Assembly: GCF_016632365.1 (NCBI RefSeq)
Contig: NZ_JAEPBH010000017.1
Location: forward strand, 1-64,000
Direction of reading: 5' to 3'
Source: Tenebrionibacter intestinalis
Lineage (GTDB): Bacteria > Pseudomonadota > Gammaproteobacteria > Enterobacterales > Enterobacteriaceae
DNA: 64,000 bases
In this document: positions 37,494 to 45,573 of the stretch, piece by piece
Numbering within the stretch: position 1 is the first letter of the stretch
Layout: each line of letters opens with the position of its first letter
Made by a program: the position numbers and the translations under genes
The notes under the pieces: model-generated
What the model was told of the DNA's origin: nothing
Database searches by the model: none
What the model saw: only the letters and a program-made list of their open reading frames with translations

Positions 37494-38276
37494 ATGAAAG
37501 TCCGTATCGTTTTGTTGTTGCTGCCTTTTCTGATGCTTGTCGGGCCAGCCCGGGCCGATACTCAGGATGCGCAGGCGCTGGAAATTATCCGTCGGGCGGA
37601 TGAAGTGCGTTCGCCGAACAAACCGTTTCGCTATACCGTGACCGTACAGGAATACAAATCGGGCGCCGTTCAGCCGACCAATAAACAGGTGCTGGACGTA
37701 TCGATGCGTTTTCTAAAGCCTGAGAACGGCATGCCGGCGGACGCCCGTTCGCTGGCGCGCTTCATCTATCCGCCGCGCGATAAAGGCAAAATACTCCTCT
37801 CTGACTGGTATGATTTGTGGCTTTATACGCCGGATCTTCGCCGCCCCATTCCCATTTCCCGTTCGCAGCGGCTGCTGGGGCAGATCTCTAACGGCGATGT
37901 CATTGTCACTAACTTTGAATATGCCTATAACGCAACGCTTCAGGGGGAGGAGACCTGCGCGAACGCTACCTGTTATCGTCTGGCGCTGGTGCGAAAATCG
38001 CCGGAAGTGACTTACCCGAAAATAACCTATCTGGTGGAAAAAGATAGCTATCGCCCGTTTAAAGCCGTGTATTACTCGCTGGATGACAGGCCGCTTAAAG
38101 AGGTGACTTACCACGATTTCAAACCGCTACTTGGTAAAGTGCGCCCGGCTAAAATTGTCGTGACCGATACGCGTCACGGTAGCGGCTATTCCGTAATGGA
38201 ATACAGCGACGTCAGGTTTGAATCCCTGCCGCTGTCAAATTTTACCAAGGAATATATTCAGCGGGGTGGCAATTGA
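37494..38276 (+). CDS. LolA-like outer-membrane lipoprotein-sorting family protein
   Basis: I start at the ATG at 37494 (AAGGAAAT upstream), giving 260 residues with a signal peptide (MKVRIVLLLLPFLMLVGPARA). The mature part fits the LolA-like 'outer membrane lipoprotein-sorting' group: an N-terminal AQALEIIRRADEVRSP helix, then beta-strands such as KGKILLSDWYDLWLYTPDLRRPIPIS and ITYLVEKDSYRPFKAVYYS, and LKEVTYHDFKPLLGKVRPAKI. Proteins of this group occur with RND/MMPL or ABC exporters and an outer-membrane partner and are thought to shuttle lipids or lipoproteins over the periplasm. Its neighbours here are exactly such an ABC pair and a barrel protein. Confidence 0.82.
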   Translation: MKVRIVLLLLPFLMLVGPARADTQDAQALEIIRRADEVRSPNKPFRYTVTVQEYKSGAVQPTNKQVLDVSMRFLKPENGMPADARSLARFIYPPRDKGKILLSDWYDLWLYTPDLRRPIPISRSQRLLGQISNGDVIVTNFEYAYNATLQGEETCANATCYRLALVRKSPEVTYPKITYLVEKDSYRPFKAVYYSLDDRPLKEVTYHDFKPLLGKVRPAKIVVTDTRHGSGYSVMEYSDVRFESLPLSNFTKEYIQRGGN

Positions 38277-39634
38277 GGTATTTGCCTGTACTGCCTGGAC
38301 TGCTGGCGCCTTTGCCGTTACTGGCGACCTGTCTGTCCACGCCCGATGTGGTGGTATTTGGGCAAATGTCTTATGTAAACAAACGGCCGTCGCTGTGGAA
38401 GATCGACGGTAAAAACCCCTATACCGGCCGCAATACGTTTAACGACATTGCCGTAAAATACGCGGACAGTTGCCAGGTGATTGAAAACAAACTCAACGTG
38501 GATATAGCGTTGTACGGGCTGGCCTACTATTCATACCGTGACGCCGGAGCGTTTGAAAAAGATGACAACCGCACGCGGGTGCTGCTTGACCGGTTTCGGG
38601 TTTCTTACAATGTATCCTCCAGCGTCAGGCTGGATGTAGGGAAAATCCGTACGAAGCAGGGGCTTTTTTATCTTAAATCCCCATCAAATCTGTTAGCAGG
38701 ATATTACGCCGGTTTCAAAACGACACGTATTTACGATCCGTCCATGAAGCAGAGCTATTTTGAATCATTCTGGGGAGCGACGCTCGCGCAGGATACGCAA
38801 AATTATTCGCTCTCATTAACCGTTGCGCCGAAACTAACCGATATTGATAAGCGCTACGAATCATCCAGTAACTGGTCGGCATCGAGGCGCGCGAATGCGC
38901 GCGAGCGTTACCTGTTGACGTATACGGACTACCGTATGGATAAGCATACGCCCTCGGTGAATCTGTTGCTCGGCGACGCCCGTTCTGTTGCGATATCAAA
39001 CAGCTATTACTGGACGCCGCAGTTTGTTATTAACGCCGGGATGGCATGGCACGATCGCCAGCAGTGGCGACACATGGATGGGGATAAAGCGCGAATGGTG
39101 GAGCGTTACGCTTTTCCTTCCGAACTTTACGGCATTCGTAAAAAGAACGGCGTGGAGCTGGCGCTGGGGATGCAATATACCACCGATCGATTCAGCCAGC
39201 TTGGCCTCGAATACTATTTTCAGAGCGAAGGGTATTCTTCCGGACAATGGCGTCAGCAGACGGATTTAGTGAAATTCCTGAATCAGCGAACTAATTACGC
39301 GCCGCTGGATCAAGCGTTTGACGCCTACAAGTATCTGATGGCGTCGGAAAATTATAATGCTTCCAGTAAAGGTAGCCTGCTGGGCAAGCATTATATTAAC
39401 GGTTGGGCCAGTTTACTGTTGGCGGATCGCTCCGTGATACAGCCTTATGCTGTGCTGAATATGGTTGATGCCAGCGCGATGCTGGGCATTCATTATAACA
39501 AGCCGCTCGATCGGCTTGATAAAAAACTTGACGTTTATACCGGGGTATATACCGCTCTGGGCAGCAAACATTCCGAATTCGGCCTGTTTGGCGAAGCGGT
39601 TGGAACTTATTTAGGCTTTAAATATCATTTTTAA
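38273..39634 (+). CDS. Outer-membrane beta-barrel protein of the transport module
   Basis: A 453-residue protein with a TTG start overlapping the LolA-like stop codon (TTGA), and GGGGTGG upstream, so it is translationally coupled. It has an N-terminal hydrophobic signal (LPVLPGLLAPLPLLATC), alternating amphipathic strands rich in Tyr and Trp, and the C-terminal Phe (YLGFKYHF) typical of barrels folded by BamA. Conserved-looking segments are VDVGKIRTKQGLFYLKSP-like (strand-turn-strand) and YYWTPQFVINAGMAWHDRQQW. It resembles DUF1302-type or porin-like proteins found beside LolA-like genes, but the family is not certain. It probably receives or anchors the exported product at the outer membrane. 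Confidence 0.7.
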   Translation: MRYLPVLPGLLAPLPLLATCLSTPDVVVFGQMSYVNKRPSLWKIDGKNPYTGRNTFNDIAVKYADSCQVIENKLNVDIALYGLAYYSYRDAGAFEKDDNRTRVLLDRFRVSYNVSSSVRLDVGKIRTKQGLFYLKSPSNLLAGYYAGFKTTRIYDPSMKQSYFESFWGATLAQDTQNYSLSLTVAPKLTDIDKRYESSSNWSASRRANARERYLLTYTDYRMDKHTPSVNLLLGDARSVAISNSYYWTPQFVINAGMAWHDRQQWRHMDGDKARMVERYAFPSELYGIRKKNGVELALGMQYTTDRFSQLGLEYYFQSEGYSSGQWRQQTDLVKFLNQRTNYAPLDQAFDAYKYLMASENYNASSKGSLLGKHYINGWASLLLADRSVIQPYAVLNMVDASAMLGIHYNKPLDRLDKKLDVYTGVYTALGSKHSEFGLFGEAVGTYLGFKYHF

Positions 39635-39644
39635 GGTTTTTAAT

Positions 39645-40583
39645 ATGGATATTAAAACAGCATCAGTTGCCTTAATTTTTGCCGGGCAGGGTAATCCCAC
39701 TATTGGGATGGGCGCCGACCTTTGGGATATTAACAACACGACGAAAGCAATCTGGGACTGCGCCAGCGATATTTCCGGCACGGATATACGCCGCGTTTGC
39801 CTGAAAGGGCCAATGAACAAACTGGTGCAAACAACAAACCAGCAGGTCGCCGTTACGGCCATTAACGCGACACTTTATGCGCTTTGCCGCGACAGGCTGG
39901 ACGAGGCGCGTATTACAGGTTCCTGCGGCCACAGCGTGGGTGAGTATGCGGCCCTGTATGCGGCGGGTGCCGTAACGCTGGACGATCTTTTCCGCATGAT
40001 TCACTTTCGCTCACGGCTGATGGATGAACTGAGCAAGGTGAATAAAGGGGCCATGCAGGCGGTTAAAGGCATAGATTATTCGTCTATGGCCGCCCTGATT
40101 GCCGATTCGGGGATCGGGGTTGATATTAGCTGCGATAACAGCCGTCGCCAGCAGGTCATTGGCGGCACGGTCGTTGCGTTGCGTGAGATGACTGAGGTAC
40201 TGATGGCGCAGGGCATTGAAACAACTAAGCTTGGCGTCAGCGGCGCGTGGCATACGCGCCTGATGGACGACGGCGTACAGCAGATGCGCGATTTCCTCGC
40301 GAATATTGCGATTCAGACACCGCAGCACGAAGTCCTGATGAACGTCACTGGCGAGCCGGTGACCGACCCGGCAGAGATTAAAGAAAATCTGGCGCTGCAC
40401 TTAACCCATACCGTGAAGTGGACGGCCTCGATGATGCGCTTTTTAAGCCAGCCGTCGCCGGTGACTTTTGTTGAGGTAAGTAATAAAGCGTATCTTGGGC
40501 ATATGCTTAACGATTTTGACGGCTTTTCACCGACAATGGCCCTGCATTGCAGAAAATTATCAGATACTCATGGTGATTTATGA
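39645..40583 (+). CDS. Malonyl-CoA:ACP transacylase (FabD-like)
   Basis: A 312-residue acyltransferase domain protein. The nucleophile elbow GHSVGEYAAL has Ser97, the catalytic His203 is in GAWHTRLM, and the malonate-binding Arg lies in FRSRLM (122-124). The N-terminal oxyanion segment reads FAGQGNPTIGMG. It would load malonyl units on the cluster ACP. It comes after the envelope genes, not with the other synthase genes, and overlaps the following membrane-protein gene by 4 bp, which supports a single functional unit spanning synthesis and transport. Confidence 0.92.
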   Translation: MDIKTASVALIFAGQGNPTIGMGADLWDINNTTKAIWDCASDISGTDIRRVCLKGPMNKLVQTTNQQVAVTAINATLYALCRDRLDEARITGSCGHSVGEYAALYAAGAVTLDDLFRMIHFRSRLMDELSKVNKGAMQAVKGIDYSSMAALIADSGIGVDISCDNSRRQQVIGGTVVALREMTEVLMAQGIETTKLGVSGAWHTRLMDDGVQQMRDFLANIAIQTPQHEVLMNVTGEPVTDPAEIKENLALHLTHTVKWTASMMRFLSQPSPVTFVEVSNKAYLGHMLNDFDGFSPTMALHCRKLSDTHGDL

Positions 40584-41575
40584 TTCCTGATTATTTTAAA
40601 TTTATTCGCTTCCAGGACAGGAAAGTATTGCCTTTCTTTTACCTGGTTATGTGTATCGTGCTGGGCTTTTTCTGGAAGAATAATAACTTTTCCATCACGC
40701 CTGGCGATAGCGGGATTATTGCTGTGATATTGGGGGTGACGCTATTTAACCTGATTTACGAGTTTAAGCCATACTGGGCCTATAGCTGTGTTATCGGACG
40801 CGTTGATGTAGACTACTTTGCAGACAAACCCTGTCCAAAAGCGCAGACGTTTTTCACCCGCCCCACGATAGTCAGCCTGCTTCTGATGGCCATATACTGG
40901 CTGCTGGTGAAAATATGCCTGATGTTGCCCTCCGCTGCCTGGGGGACGGTTTGCCTGTTTGCAGGCGCGCCGCTGCTGGCATTTATCGTATTGCGTATGC
41001 TCAGGCCGGCCTACGTTAAGCAGGTACTGTCGTCGGCTCCCGGCAAAGTGCGTTTCAAAAGCATGTATCAGTACGTAAGCATCTTTATTGCGCTGACGAC
41101 GGTTGTGAACGTGTTATCAGTAAGCCCGTTAAAAGAGAGTGCGGATTTCTCATTAGGAAATGGCTACTTTACAGCAAACCTGATGGTGGCGATGCTGATA
41201 CTGTGCATTATTGTTTTGGCAATCAACCTGGCCTTTGCGCGTTTATCAAAGCGCTATATCTTTCTGGGGCGTATCTTCTTAAAAGAAATTGATTTTTCTT
41301 TTTTAAGCGGGTTGCCGCTTAACGCATTGCGTGAAAAAAAGTTGTTTGTCCGGCTGTTGGTGTTGCTGGCGGTACTGGTTATCTGGATTATGCTGGTTAG
41401 CGCGTTGCTGGCGTTAATGAATGCGCCTGCAAACTTTGAGGCCTATTTTTTACTCTGCTTCCTGCCGTGTATTGGTTATTATTTTCTGCATCTTTACTGG
41501 TACTGGCACGATGAGTTTTTAACGGCCTGCGATATGTACCTGCGTTATGAAGAGTCGAAGAAACGCAATAATTAG
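40580..41575 (+). CDS. Polytopic membrane protein of unknown function
   Basis: A 331-residue protein whose start overlaps the FabD stop (ATGA). It has about eight hydrophobic segments, for example KVLPFFYLVMCIVLGFF, GIIAVILGVTLFNLIY, PTIVSLLLMAIYWLLV, MVAMLILCIIVLAINLAF and LLVLLAVLVIWIMLVSALL. It ends in a Tyr/Trp-rich helix (YYFLHLYWYWHDEF) and a charged tail. There is no acyltransferase, glycosyltransferase or known transporter motif that I can see. As the last gene of the cluster, it may be an inner-membrane acyltransferase, exporter subunit or self-protection protein; this is a guess. Confidence 0.6.
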   Translation: MIPDYFKFIRFQDRKVLPFFYLVMCIVLGFFWKNNNFSITPGDSGIIAVILGVTLFNLIYEFKPYWAYSCVIGRVDVDYFADKPCPKAQTFFTRPTIVSLLLMAIYWLLVKICLMLPSAAWGTVCLFAGAPLLAFIVLRMLRPAYVKQVLSSAPGKVRFKSMYQYVSIFIALTTVVNVLSVSPLKESADFSLGNGYFTANLMVAMLILCIIVLAINLAFARLSKRYIFLGRIFLKEIDFSFLSGLPLNALREKKLFVRLLVLLAVLVIWIMLVSALLALMNAPANFEAYFLLCFLPCIGYYFLHLYWYWHDEFLTACDMYLRYEESKKRNN

Positions 41576-41594
41576 CGAAATAAACTGCCGTAAT

Positions 41595-41625
41595 CGTTGC
41601 CCGGAAACTGGGCAACGTTATTTAT
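41595..41625 (+). terminator. Terminator closing the TPS/fatty-acid cluster
   Basis: A perfect 8-bp stem cgttgccc/gggcaacg with a 7-nt loop is followed by TTATTTATT, 20 bp after the last gene of the cluster. Confidence 0.75.
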
Positions 41626-41846
41626 TGATAAACGTTCTGAAAAATTATTATTTTTGTTTCATTCAGAAGTTTATAAACAGAGGCCAGAAAGATAGCGCAT
41701 TGATTAAAAATTAATTTTTATTAGAAAGTTTAAAATTAAAGCGTCCGGATGTTATTATTTCAGCAAATTACGCTGTCTTTGTTGCATGTTATGTAAAACC
41801 TCAATGATAATAACCGCCAATAAAGGATGTGTGTAGGGAGAAAAGA

Positions 41847-42272
41847 ATGGAACAAAACAGTGTCTGTCCTGAAGGAACGCTTTGCCCGCCGCAGGGCGCC
41901 GGCGTGCAGACGATTAACGTTGTAGTCGCGCAGGGCCTTCAAAATGTTACGGTTACACGCGACAGATTGCAGCCGGGAGCGGGGCTGGAAGGCTATGCGT
42001 CAGGCCAGTTAGCTATACTGCAGCAGAAATGCAGAGAATTCAATTTAATTGAAAAAAGCGCGTTTACCGGCGCGCCAGCGTTTCCAAACGTTCTGAAAAT
42101 GATATTTACCTTTCTTGCCGCGCCTGATGTGACGGTATGGCAATACCTTCTGGTGGCGCAGAAAGATGATGAAAACGCCATGCTGTTCACGTCGATATAC
42201 GCCAGTCAGCAAATGATGGAAAGTGAAAGTCCGCGCATAGATTTTTGTGTGAATAACTTTAAACTCGCCTGA
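41847..42272 (+). CDS. DcrB-related DUF1795 protein (EagR-like)
   Basis: A 141-residue soluble protein; the ATG at 41847 has AGGGAG 6 nt upstream. The pattern fits the DUF1795 fold: an N-terminal NVVVAQGLQNVTVTRDRLQPGAG strand pair, a helix YASGQLAILQQKCREFN, then AFPNVLKMIFTFLAAPDVTVWQYLLVAQKDDENAMLFTSIYASQQMMESESPRI-type strands ending in a short helix. EagR chaperones of this fold protect type VI secretion effectors, usually Rhs or VgrG-linked toxins. No effector, VgrG or Rhs gene is near. It has its own terminator and may be an orphan left from a lost effector locus, or an independent protein. Confidence 0.65.
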   Translation: MEQNSVCPEGTLCPPQGAGVQTINVVVAQGLQNVTVTRDRLQPGAGLEGYASGQLAILQQKCREFNLIEKSAFTGAPAFPNVLKMIFTFLAAPDVTVWQYLLVAQKDDENAMLFTSIYASQQMMESESPRIDFCVNNFKLA

Positions 42273-42287
42273 TTCAGTTATGCCGAT

Positions 42288-42324
42288 ACGCCTTCTGGCT
42301 CTCATCAGAAGGCGTGATTTTTTT
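42288..42324 (+). terminator. Terminator after the DUF1795 gene
   Basis: A perfect 10-bp stem acgccttctg/cagaaggcgt with an 8-nt loop is followed by GATTTTTTT, 16 bp after the stop codon. Confidence 0.85.
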
Positions 42325-42462
42325 GCACGCGCCTGGCAGCATCCATGCAGGTTTAAGGGTGACCGTTAATCCACACGGGCGAAAAGCCATTTGGGGTTTT
42401 TCAGGACCGGGGTTAACGTGGATTTTACATAATAACGATAGTGTTAAGGCGCTACGGCATCG

Positions 42463-43512
42463 TTATATTTGCCGCTGTGCGGAGCGGATTTCTTCTGCCA
42501 GCGTCGCTACCAGCCGGCCGGCCGGCATGGGTCTGGCGCGCTGCGCGCCAGTGCCCGCCCAGTGCGCGGCGTACTCCTGGCAGTTCTGTTGGCTGGCAAT
42601 GCGGTGTAGCGCTTTTGCCAGATCGTAAGCCACTGGATAATCGGCCATTTCTTCTTGATCCGGCAACAAAGTTAGCCGGTTGGCGATGCCGCGCGCCAGG
42701 CGGCCGGACAGGGTGCGGGTAAGTACGGTTCGACGCGCCCGCTCGCTGGCGAGCGTAGCGCGATAGCCCTCGTCTGCGGCAGACTCCGGGCAAAGAATGA
42801 ATGCTGTACCGAGTTGTGCGGCTACGGCGCCTGTAGCCAGCGCAAGGGCGATATCTTCGCCATCCATCATTCCTCCCGCCGCTATGACCGGCACATCGGT
42901 TACCCGGCGAATAGCCCGAACCAGTTCCCGCGTTGACAGTCGCTCATCGCGCGCCTGCGGGTCGAATATACCGCGATGGCCGCCGGCTTCTTCGCCCTGC
43001 GCCACGATAAAATTGATACCGACGCTGGCAATCAATTCGGCTTCGCTAACGCAAGTTGCGCAGGCCAGCGTGATGATGCCCACCTGATTAAGGGCTAACA
43101 GCGCTGCGCTGTCCGGCAGGCCGAAATGGAAACTGACTACGGCGGGCCGCTCGGCCAACAGCACATCCAGCATCCCGGCGTTGTTAATAAAGGTGCGATA
43201 AATTTCGTGTAGCTCGCAGGGCGGCTGCGCCCCAAAGCGCATAAACTCCGGGCGAAGGCGTTCAATCCAGGCGGATTCCCGCGCTGTATTGCGCAGCGCC
43301 GGGGCATGGCAAAAAAGATTTACGTTAAAAGGCTTATCGGTCAGTTCGCGGGTGCGGCGAATCATTCTCTGTGCCTGGTCAGGCGAGGATGCGCCGATGC
43401 CGAGAGAACCAAGCGCCCCGGCGTTACTGACCGCAGCGGCCAGTTCCGGAGTGGAAACGCCCGCCATCGGCGCCTGGATAAGGGGAAGCGGGGTGAGAAA
43501 TGAAGCTGTCAT
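42463..43512 (-). CDS. Nitronate monooxygenase (2-nitropropane dioxygenase family)
   Basis: A 349-residue FMN enzyme with a TIM-barrel fold. It starts LPLIQAPMAGVSTPELAAAVSNAGALGSLG, the family's flavin-binding opening. The middle has VVSFHFGLP, and the signature GEEAGGHRG (with the His often used in catalysis) is followed by VPVIAAGGMMDGEDIALALATGAVAAQLGTAF. It oxidises propionate 3-nitronate-type compounds, which protects against nitro toxins; the native substrate here is unknown. It is a minus-strand gene alone between the accessory cluster and dcrB. Confidence 0.92.
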   Translation of the reverse strand: MTASFLTPLPLIQAPMAGVSTPELAAAVSNAGALGSLGIGASSPDQAQRMIRRTRELTDKPFNVNLFCHAPALRNTARESAWIERLRPEFMRFGAQPPCELHEIYRTFINNAGMLDVLLAERPAVVSFHFGLPDSAALLALNQVGIITLACATCVSEAELIASVGINFIVAQGEEAGGHRGIFDPQARDERLSTRELVRAIRRVTDVPVIAAGGMMDGEDIALALATGAVAAQLGTAFILCPESAADEGYRATLASERARRTVLTRTLSGRLARGIANRLTLLPDQEEMADYPVAYDLAKALHRIASQQNCQEYAAHWAGTGAQRARPMPAGRLVATLAEEIRSAQRQI

Positions 43513-43828
43513 AACGCTAACTCTTTATATGAGGTAAACCTGTTATAACAGCAAACTAAAATGTTAAGAAGTGGTAAAATTAACGGCTGCCTGGCGAAGC
43601 AGGCAACCCGAACCGTGCCCCGGGCTGGTGTGAAAATGCGCGATAACTTCCCGCTATAGCGCACGCTCCGTACTGACAACGCTTACCCGATGCCGCGCGC
43701 ATAATCACGCATTGCGTTTTAGCCAGTGGCGCGCTACGGCAGACGGCTTTTTTCGGGCGACCAGGGCCAGGTAGAATCGCCAGTTTGCTGCCGCCTGCGG
43801 TGGTCTCCATCCAGATTTTGCAGACAAC
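43513..43828. other. Intergenic region between the nitronate monooxygenase gene and dcrB
   Basis: About 316 bp. A dyad gcctggcgaagcaggc-like (ctgcctggcgaagcaggcaac) near 43585-43606 could act as a terminator for dcrB or as part of the promoter region of the monooxygenase. A GC-rich frame on the minus strand shows no family features. Confidence 0.4.
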
Positions 43829-44386
43829 TTACTTCACGGTAAGCGTATTGATGATGCGCTCTGCTTCGCTCTGCGCTTTTTGCTGGTTATCGGCAGGCAG
43901 AGTAAGCTGCATTGTCAGCAATTTGCCGTCTACTTTGCCGAGGATAACCGAGGACCATGCGGTCTGGCCGCGGGCGGAGATGATGCTGTCAAACTGCTGC
44001 AACGCGTGGCCTTTTACGTCAATGGCTTTATTGGTGACAACCTGGAGCTGCGGGTCGCGGGTGCGTTGTTGTTCTTCAAGGCGCTTTGCCAGCACGTCAA
44101 GGGAGGCATTTGTCGCATCGCCGACAATAACAATAATGGCTTTCTGGCCGGTTGGGTCGGAATAGACGTGCATATTGTTCGCCTGAGTGCCGACTTTTCC
44201 GCTCTGGTCGGACATATCCGTCGGCAGGGAGAAGTTCAGTTTACCGTCCAGCAGGGTGACCGTTTTGCCGGATTTAGCGCTCTGTGCCTTACCGCTTTTC
44301 GCCGCTGTCGGCGTATTGCTGTTATCGCAGGCCGCCAGCCCGAATGCCAACAGACCGATGCCGACGTATTTTACCAGGTTGCGCAT
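43829..44386 (-). CDS. dcrB: DcrB lipoprotein
   Basis: A 185-residue envelope protein. The signal sequence ends in a lipobox, LAFGLAAC, so Cys20 should be lipidated. After a Ser/Lys/Ala-rich linker, the DUF1795/PsbP-like domain begins ([22 protein letters not shown]) and ends [13 protein letters not shown], as in E. coli DcrB. In E. coli it is needed for infection by phage C1/C6 and affects envelope integrity. yhhQ is next on the same strand, the usual neighbour. Confidence 0.94.
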   Translation of the reverse strand: MRNLVKYVGIGLLAFGLAACDNSNTPTAAKSGKAQSAKSGKTVTLLDGKLNFSLPTDMSDQSGKVGTQANNMHVYSDPTGQKAIIVIVGDATNASLDVLAKRLEEQQRTRDPQLQVVTNKAIDVKGHALQQFDSIISARGQTAWSSVILGKVDGKLLTMQLTLPADNQQKAQSEAERIINTLTVK

Positions 44387-44450
44387 TGATTCTTCCTTAC
44401 AGGTTATGGAGCCTTAACGGCTTCTCCTGCATCTTATCATAAGATGCGAT

Positions 44451-45116
44451 TCAGACTGGCTGCCAGGCTTCGCCGTTCTGCGAGCGGGCCAGCCGCTTTA
44501 GCACGATATTCAACAACAGGCCGTAGGTGGGCAGAAAGAAGATTGTGCTGATAATTATCTTAAAGCAGTAATCCACCAGCGCGATTTCCACCCAGTGACG
44601 GGCCATAAACGGATCGGGGCTGCGCCAGAAAGCAATAAAGAAAAAGGCGAGCGTATCGCTGACGTTGCCAAACACCGTAGAGGCCGTTGGCGCAAGCCAC
44701 CAGCGGCGGTTCTGACGCAGGCGATTAAACACATAAACGTCAAGAACTTGCCCAAGAGCATAGGCCATAAAACTGGCGCAGGCGATACGCGCGACGAATA
44801 AATTAACGTGCGCCAGCGCGCCCAATCCTTGCCAGCCCCCCATATAAAATAGCGCGGAAACCAGATAAGACACCGCCAGCGCCGGAACCATCACGGCAAA
44901 AATAATGCGCCTTGCCAGCGATGCGCCGAACACCCGTACGGTGAGATCGGTGGCAAGGAAGATAAACGGAAAGCTGAACGCGCCCCAGGTTGTGTGAAAG
45001 CCGAAAACGGAAACCGGCAACTGCACAAGATAGTTACTGGAAATAATCACCAGAAGATGAAACAGAGAAAGCCAGATAAGCGCGCTGCGGCGCTGGCGTA
45101 AGGAAAAAGCGACCAT
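44451..45116 (-). CDS. yhhQ: Queuosine precursor transporter YhhQ
   Basis: A 221-residue inner-membrane protein with about six helices, of the VUT/ECF-like family. Landmarks are SSNYLVQLPVSVFGFHTTWGAFSFPFIFLATDLTVRVFG and STVFGNVSDTLAFFFIAFW. E. coli YhhQ imports preQ0 and preQ1, precursors of the tRNA base queuosine. Length and neighbours (dcrB downstream, tusA divergent upstream) match E. coli. No preQ1 riboswitch was recognised upstream. Confidence 0.93.
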   Translation of the reverse strand: MVAFSLRQRRSALIWLSLFHLLVIISSNYLVQLPVSVFGFHTTWGAFSFPFIFLATDLTVRVFGASLARRIIFAVMVPALAVSYLVSALFYMGGWQGLGALAHVNLFVARIACASFMAYALGQVLDVYVFNRLRQNRRWWLAPTASTVFGNVSDTLAFFFIAFWRSPDPFMARHWVEIALVDYCFKIIISTIFFLPTYGLLLNIVLKRLARSQNGEAWQPV

Positions 45117-45309
45117 ACTGAACCTTTTTTACAATGGGGTGAGGGAACCCAGATATACGTAGGCGAACGCGGTTCGCCGCTGAAAGCGCCGCATAATACT
45201 GTTTTGCGCCGTGAATGCAACGGTGAATTTATGCGCGATCGTTCGCCTTGCTTGCGTGGAAAATTGCGCGGCGTAAACTAATGCGGTTTTTCATCCACCT
45301 GAGAATGCT

Positions 45310-45555
45310 ATGTCCGAACCTTTTGCACGCGCAGACCATACGCTGGATGCGCAGGGGCTGCGCTGCCCGGAGCCGGTGATGATGGTGCGTAAAACCGTGC
45401 GTGGTATGCAGGCCGGCGAAACGTTGCTGATTATTGCCGACGACCCGGCCACGACCCGCGACATCCCCGGTTTTTGCCGTTTTATGGAACATGAATTGCT
45501 GGCGCAGCATACGGCGTCCTTGCCATATCGCTACCTGTTGCGCAAAGGGCGCTGA
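45310..45555 (+). CDS. tusA: Sulfur carrier protein TusA
   Basis: An 81-residue protein nearly identical in layout to E. coli TusA. Cys19 in [13 protein letters not shown] accepts persulfide sulfur from IscS and hands it to TusBCD for 2-thiouridine formation in tRNA. The rest ([26 protein letters not shown]) is the standard family pattern. It is divergent from yhhQ and converges on zntA with 18 bp between the stop codons. Confidence 0.96.
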   Translation: MSEPFARADHTLDAQGLRCPEPVMMVRKTVRGMQAGETLLIIADDPATTRDIPGFCRFMEHELLAQHTASLPYRYLLRKGR

Positions 45556-45573
45556 TTACTTCCTGATTAAACG

